Below are positions 5,926 to 8,882 of a stretch of 8,882 bases of DNA, one piece after another. The position numbers and the translations under genes are program-made. Source of the DNA: Methanobacteriota archaeon (GTDB taxonomy: Archaea > Halobacteriota > Bog-38 > Methanoflorentales > Methanoflorentaceae); the NCBI GenBank assembly GCA_003170935.1, contig PMYA01000112.1, positions 1 through 8,882 of the forward strand, given 5' to 3'. The notes beneath the pieces are model-generated. The model saw only the letters and a list, made by a program, of their open reading frames with translations. It had not been told where the DNA came from and did not search any database. Positions within the stretch are counted from its first letter, which is position 1, and every line of letters begins with the position of its first letter.

Positions 5926-6138
5926 TTATCCTATCTTGGAAAATTGTTCCAAGATCTCAGGAAGGTTATCTTTCAAGGGTTTGGATTGCGGGAAAGCAAC
6001 GAGCTTCTTGAGCGACATATGATCAACCAACTTCATCTGGGGATTGTCCCACATGCCCGGGGAGTACTTTTCCAAGACGGCTTTGGCTTCTGGGTTGGCT
6101 CTAATTTCTCTCATTTTTGAATTCTCATTGAGTACCAT
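5926..6138 (-). CDS. Small helical-domain protein, 70 residues
   Basis: The ATG at 6138 is chosen because AAGGAGG lies a few bases upstream (minus strand, 6144-6150), a near-perfect Shine-Dalgarno; the longer frame to 6270 has no such site and poor composition. The protein is one compact domain: REIRANPEAKAVLEKYSPGM, WDNPQMKLVDHMSLKKLVAF, then a C-terminal helix (LPEILEQFSKIG). The NPEAKAVLEKY-PGM-NPQ pattern closely resembles a small helical module that I recall at the C-terminus of several bacterial hydrolases and depolymerases, with NPQ-K-A-GM-L-L-A in the second half. Here it stands alone as a whole protein. No function is established for the module; a docking role is plausible but unproven. 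No signal peptide or membrane segment is seen. Its neighbours are unrelated. Confidence 0.75.
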   Translation of the reverse strand: MVLNENSKMREIRANPEAKAVLEKYSPGMWDNPQMKLVDHMSLKKLVAFPQSKPLKDNLPEILEQFSKIG

Positions 6139-6442
6139 TTTTTCCTCCTTTTTCGATGGTCGAAAGCACCGATTTTTATCTTGTACATTCTGGATACCCT
6201 GCTTATAGGTGTGGGTTTGCCTGTGCCATCCTGAAGAGAAATTTGCTTGTTTACTTGCTACTTGTTTCATATATTATCGATAAATTTCTCAAGGACGCTG
6301 ACAATCAATCCCCTATCTGTAGACTTATAGAACATAGAGAAACAGCCTGTCTGGAGGTGATGGTAAGTGTGCGGTTTGAACGATGGTCAAGGCGGAAGGC
6401 CCAGTTAGCTCCGTTTGATGATGAACCCAGCTGCATCGCCTG
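6139..6442. other. Gap with A/T-rich promoter candidates, no convincing gene
   Basis: Upstream of the 70-residue minus-strand gene, TATA-like strings occur on the minus strand (CCTATAAGCAG about 6199-6209, GATAATATATGAAAC about 6267-6281, GATAAAAATC 6171-6180), any of which could be its promoter. The plus-strand frame 6156-6524 and the minus-strand frame 6325-6624 have poor composition and no supporting start, so I treat them as shadows. A GGAGGTGAT string at 6353-6361 is followed by GTG at 6369 but opens only a 51-codon frame. Confidence 0.3.
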
Positions 6443-6469
6443 CGGCCATAGTGGTGGCCGATTTTTTTT
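6443..6469 (+). terminator. Hairpin followed by eight T residues
   Basis: CGGCCA (6443-6448) pairs perfectly with TGGCCG (6455-6460) across a 6-base loop, followed by A and eight T (6462-6469). This has the form of an intrinsic terminator on the plus strand, or of archaeal T-tract termination. No plus-strand gene clearly ends before it, so it might close a short unannotated transcript or act as a leader attenuator for the gene at 6623. Confidence 0.42.
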
Positions 6470-6537
6470 GCGCGGCGCCCTTGACAGTCATTTTCAGAGC
6501 ACAAGACTGAGGCGGTTTCGCTAAAAAAACCCCAAAC

Positions 6538-6545
6538 TTTATATT
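6538..6545 (+). promoter_or_regulatory. TATA box of the transglutaminase-like gene
   Basis: TTTATATT with an upstream ACCCCAAAC stretch fits an archaeal BRE/box A pair. Transcription starting about 25 bases downstream would leave a leader of about 55 bases containing AAGGAGAT (6609-6616), six bases before the ATG at 6623. Confidence 0.45.
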
Positions 6546-6622
6546 CGTGCGGTCTCGGTAATTTAACTAGAGTGAAATGAGAAGCTCGAAAAAGCGCATA
6601 CGCCGCACAAGGAGATCGGCCC

Positions 6623-7591
6623 ATGGCAGAGGATGAAACGTATAAATATGAGAAAATCGGGCGATGGCAGATGCTTAGAAATGTACCGGCTATTTTGTCA
6701 ACTATGAGGAAAATGGATCCTGATGAGCCGCGCTACGTCCCCTCGGCCCGTAAATTTGAACTGCCGGAGTACCGCCAAGGCATGAAGTACTGCAGGTCAA
6801 AAGAGTCGTACCTCAGGCCGGTGCGGTGGTGTAACCCCGGCGACCCACAGGTTGTCGCACGCGCCCACGACTTAGGCGCTTTTGAGCTCTCTGACCGGGA
6901 GTACGCGGAGGCAGCGTACTGGTGGATAAAGAACAGCATGTGGTGGGAGATGGCTGGCTGGTACGACGCCGGAGAGACTGTGAGGATAGGAAAGGGCTTC
7001 TGCTGGCAACTCAACAACGCCTACGCTGTCTTATGCAGGAGTGCAGGGATAAAGACCCGTTTTATGGATTTTAAGCTGGAGTTCGATCCGTATAGAGGAG
7101 CAGGGATAAGCGTAGATCCGTTCATGGAAAACGCTATGGATATGATGGGAGGTGCGGTTCCTGAATCAGAGGTCGAGGTATTGATCGATGGCATGTGGAC
7201 GCCGGCCTACATACCACAGACTTGTTCGCTAACGGCAGCGAGCGGGCTCCCCATCAGTGAATTTGGCGAGTCGTGCCTCGATTTGTACTACAACGCGATT
7301 CCCGGATCGATACGCTATTATGAGGGAGTCCCCTTCAATAACGGACTACAGAGTCGTACTATGCAGTGGTTCGCACCTGCAACGCAGGAACGTATGAATG
7401 TCTTTTTCCAAAGTGCCGAGATACTCGGTCAGACGATCCTCGACCGTATGGGGGGTCCCGAAGAATATAACCGCGTAGCAAGGCAGAAAGCGAAGACAAT
7501 GAAGAAAGAGGAGGTCGTTGCAGCGTGGGGGGACGACCTGGCTAAAATCCTCGCAGGGGACGACCTCGCTAAAACCCTCGCAGGGGAATAA
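6623..7591 (+). CDS. Transglutaminase-like fold protein, catalytic triad apparently incomplete
   Basis: A 322-residue soluble protein with no signal peptide or membrane helix. The ATG is supported by AAGGAGAT six bases upstream. Residues about 65-150 carry the transglutaminase/papain-like core: RWCNPGDPQVVARAHDLGAF, SDREYAEAAYWWIKNSM, then the nucleophile region VRIGKGFCWQLNNAYAVLCR with Cys127, and SAGIKTRFM. The next expected element, in which His begins an H-A-W-V-E-V strand before DGxW, appears as ESEVEVLIDGMW, with Glu181 where His is expected; the following Asp of the usual LDPT is Tyr196 in TPAYIP. If this alignment is right, only the Cys of the triad remains. The family usually hydrolyses or cross-links peptide bonds, but this may be a non-catalytic binding version. 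The C-terminus has two near-identical nonapeptides. A TATA-type box at 6538-6545 precedes it. The gene is alone, with no partner nearby. Confidence 0.8.
   Translation: MAEDETYKYEKIGRWQMLRNVPAILSTMRKMDPDEPRYVPSARKFELPEYRQGMKYCRSKESYLRPVRWCNPGDPQVVARAHDLGAFELSDREYAEAAYWWIKNSMWWEMAGWYDAGETVRIGKGFCWQLNNAYAVLCRSAGIKTRFMDFKLEFDPYRGAGISVDPFMENAMDMMGGAVPESEVEVLIDGMWTPAYIPQTCSLTAASGLPISEFGESCLDLYYNAIPGSIRYYEGVPFNNGLQSRTMQWFAPATQERMNVFFQSAEILGQTILDRMGGPEEYNRVARQKAKTMKKEEVVAAWGDDLAKILAGDDLAKTLAGE
7532..7585 (+). repeat. Tandem 27-bp duplication at the 3' end of the transglutaminase-like gene
   Basis: Copies at 7532-7558 and 7559-7585 differ at two bases and encode DDLAKILAG and DDLAKTLAG. The second runs straight into the final Glu codon and TAA. 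The duplication keeps the frame and probably arose by slippage or unequal recombination. Confidence 0.9.
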
Positions 7592-8168
7592 CTCCTCATT
7601 AAGACGATCACATACAAGCGCGATAGCTCGGACGAAGCCCGATAACATCGAACGCTAGACAGTAGCACACCTGTTAACTTTCAGGGCTCAGGCGCTATTT
7701 AGGCCATATCGACGGATCTTGCCGTTTGTGGTGCTCACTCGAGCTTAGTGGATTACGCGATTGCAAACGTAATCCTCCGCCACTCTCGCGAGATCAGCGC
7801 TGTAATATGGTATGGTTTGGCAGCACCCGTCGTCCGGTCGAGCTCCGCACCTACCTTCGTGGTGTGCAGCCAATCTTCTCATTTGTTAACAAAACGGTTG
7901 AAGGGTGTCTGTCAAATGCTGCTGGATGGCCAAGCTGTCCCTCTAGCGGCAACAAGGGTTATCCGCCCGCGTTCCCGTGACTACAAACACCCCTACTAGC
8001 GGGCGTTCTGCACGCCCTACAGCGTATCATTAATCTGATGGGAGTAGACCGTGTTGTGCAGGAACTGTCTCTCAATCACTCGGCGCCGACACAACAGAAA
8101 CCTGCCGGCGTTGCGGTTCAAGTTTTTACTAAAAACATTCGTCCAATCCTGGTAGCTTCACGCTGCTC
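7592..8168. other. 577-bp gap with no convincing gene
   Basis: No frame here has convincing protein character or a start signal; the frames at 7726-7980 and 7748-7999 look like noise. Three symmetric elements are present: an 8-bp inverted repeat with a 10-base loop (7750-7757 and 7768-7775), TCTCGCGAGA at 7784-7793, and TCGGCGCCGA at 8080-8089. A plus-strand frame open from 7981 to the TAA at 8170-8172 gives a mildly protein-like stretch (GVLHALQRIINLMGVDRVVQ), possibly a remnant, and overlaps the end of the convergent dehydrogenase gene by four bases. Confidence 0.4.
7750..7775. repeat. Perfect 8-bp inverted repeat with 10-base loop
   Basis: GGATTACG (7750-7757) and CGTAATCC (7768-7775) are perfect complements around CGATTGCAAA, with GTGG and CCAC further out able to add weak pairing. 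It lies about 160 bases past the transglutaminase-like gene stop. No T-tract follows, so it is more likely a binding site, a folded RNA or chance than a terminator. Confidence 0.35.
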
Positions 8169-8882
8169 CTAATAAGCGTCCCAGCCGGCATCAGCCGCGA
8201 CGACCGCACCGTTGATAAAGGTCGCCTCATCGGAAGCGAGGAACAGCGCCAGCGGGGCAACCTCCGCAGGTTCGCCAAGTCGCGGCATCGTCTCCAAACC
8301 CATCGAACATTGTTGCCCCCCCAGTTCACTCCATTCATCCATGTCTCGATTAATTTCGGTGTTAACGCCGCCAGGGACAATAACGTTCGATCGAATGTTC
8401 TGGTCAGCGTATATAAACGCCACGTTTTTCGCGAGTCCAAGAACCCCGTGTTTTGACGCCGTGTAAGCCGCTCCCGCGCGCGCTCCGTGTAAGCCGCCAA
8501 GAGACGACGTGGTGATGAACGCCCCCCCGCCGTTTTTGAGCATGTGTGGAATAGCGGCTCTAAAAAAGCGCATTGGCCCAGTTAGATTGGTGCCGAGTAC
8601 CGAATTCCATAATGCGTCGTCCGTTTCCGTAACAGGCTTCATTTTATCCATCACTCCTGCATTGTTGACGACGATGTCGAGTTTTCCGAATTCTTGTACA
8701 GCCGTGTTAACAGCATTCTCGACATCTTCTTGATGAGTGACATCTCCAGGCACGGCAACGGCCTTTCCACCGTCAACTTCTATTTGAGTTACTAGGGCTG
8801 CCAATCTTTCTTTTCTCCTTGCGATTACGACGACTGATGCCCCCTCTTTTGCAAAGAGTTTGGCAATTTCATATCCCATTCC
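8169..8882 (-). CDS. Short-chain dehydrogenase/reductase (SDR), N-terminus cut by window
   Basis: Classical SDR of the Rossmann-fold NAD(P)-dependent oxidoreductases, reading in from the right edge. The first visible residues are GMGYEIAKLFAKEGA, the tail of the TGxxxGxG dinucleotide motif, so only about a dozen residues are missing; the ATG at 8879 is internal. Following in order are VVVIARRKERL (Arg-rich after the second strand, hinting at NADP), PGDVTHQEDV with the adenine-contact Asp, VVNNAGVMD, TTSSLGG with the catalytic Ser, AYTASKHGVLGL with the YxxxK Tyr and Lys, and PGGVNTEI. The ending LALFLASDEATFINGAVVAADAGWDAY is the usual SDR C-terminus. All residues of the Asn-Ser-Tyr-Lys set appear present. 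It is a cytosolic oxidoreductase of alcohols, sugars or keto groups; the substrate cannot be told. Its upstream neighbours lie outside the window. Confidence 0.95.
   Translation of the reverse strand, partial: GMGYEIAKLFAKEGASVVVIARRKERLAALVTQIEVDGGKAVAVPGDVTHQEDVENAVNTAVQEFGKLDIVVNNAGVMDKMKPVTETDDALWNSVLGTNLTGPMRFFRAAIPHMLKNGGGAFITTSSLGGLHGARAGAAYTASKHGVLGLAKNVAFIYADQNIRSNVIVPGGVNTEINRDMDEWSELGGQQCSMGLETMPRLGEPAEVAPLALFLASDEATFINGAVVAADAGWDAY

Noticed and set aside
6360..6524. Small plus-strand frame after GGAGGTGAT with a CxxCGH-like pattern
   Set aside because: The terminator-like hairpin and T-tract lie inside the frame, and the composition is biased to Arg and Gly; a chance frame is more likely.
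7346..7668. Minus-strand frames 7346-7648 and 7429-7668
   Set aside because: They are shadows of the 3' part of the transglutaminase-like gene.
7726..7999. Plus-strand frames of 83-84 residues in the gap after the transglutaminase-like gene
   Set aside because: They overlap each other in different frames with no start signals, and neither reads as natural protein.
8129..8733. Antisense and alternative-frame ORFs over the dehydrogenase gene
   Set aside because: The SDR frame has clear family motifs throughout; the others are shadows.

Overview
The window looks archaeal, most likely a methanogen- or ANME-like euryarchaeote. The support is A/T-rich TATA-type boxes upstream of several genes, a Pro-Thr-stalked lipoprotein dense in N-glycosylation sequons whose globular domain resembles ones I recall from methanogens, a membrane-inserted calcineurin-like phosphoesterase, and a short XerA-like tyrosine recombinase. 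Strong Shine-Dalgarno sequences occur at some starts, which is compatible with archaea. No rRNA, tRNA or CRISPR was found, so the lineage stays an inference.

Layout. A 5'-cut membrane phosphoesterase gene (3-869, +) opens the window. Bases 870-2960 are a gene graveyard: four decayed minus-strand copies of one unrecognised protein C-terminus (around 883-1126, 1668-1937, 1984-2226 and 2774-2905) flank a possible 95-residue gene (1251-1538, -) and an intact flavodoxin (2289-2744, +). A short tyrosine recombinase (2958-3485, -) follows, with overlapping inverted repeats at its start. Next come a 95-residue hypothetical ORF (3684-3971, +) and a lipoprotein with a long Pro-Thr tail (4206-4970, +). 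A minus-strand remnant (4971-5202) and a frameshifted remnant of a membrane-anchored coiled-coil surface protein (5357-5849, +) come after that. A 70-residue helical protein (5926-6138, -) has a near-perfect ribosome binding site. A transglutaminase-fold protein (6623-7591, +) keeps the catalytic Cys but seems to lack the His and Asp. After 577 bp with no convincing gene, a short-chain dehydrogenase (8169-8882, -) runs off the right edge.

Genes working together. Genes are mostly alone, separated by long gaps and on alternating strands, so no operon is visible. The pattern (repeated broken copies, a lone recombinase, truncated surface-protein genes, low coding density) fits an accessory region shaped by insertion and decay. 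The intact genes appear independent: redox (flavodoxin, SDR), envelope (lipoprotein, membrane phosphoesterase) and DNA rearrangement (recombinase). The features best worth following are the four-copy decayed family and the transglutaminase-like pseudoenzyme.
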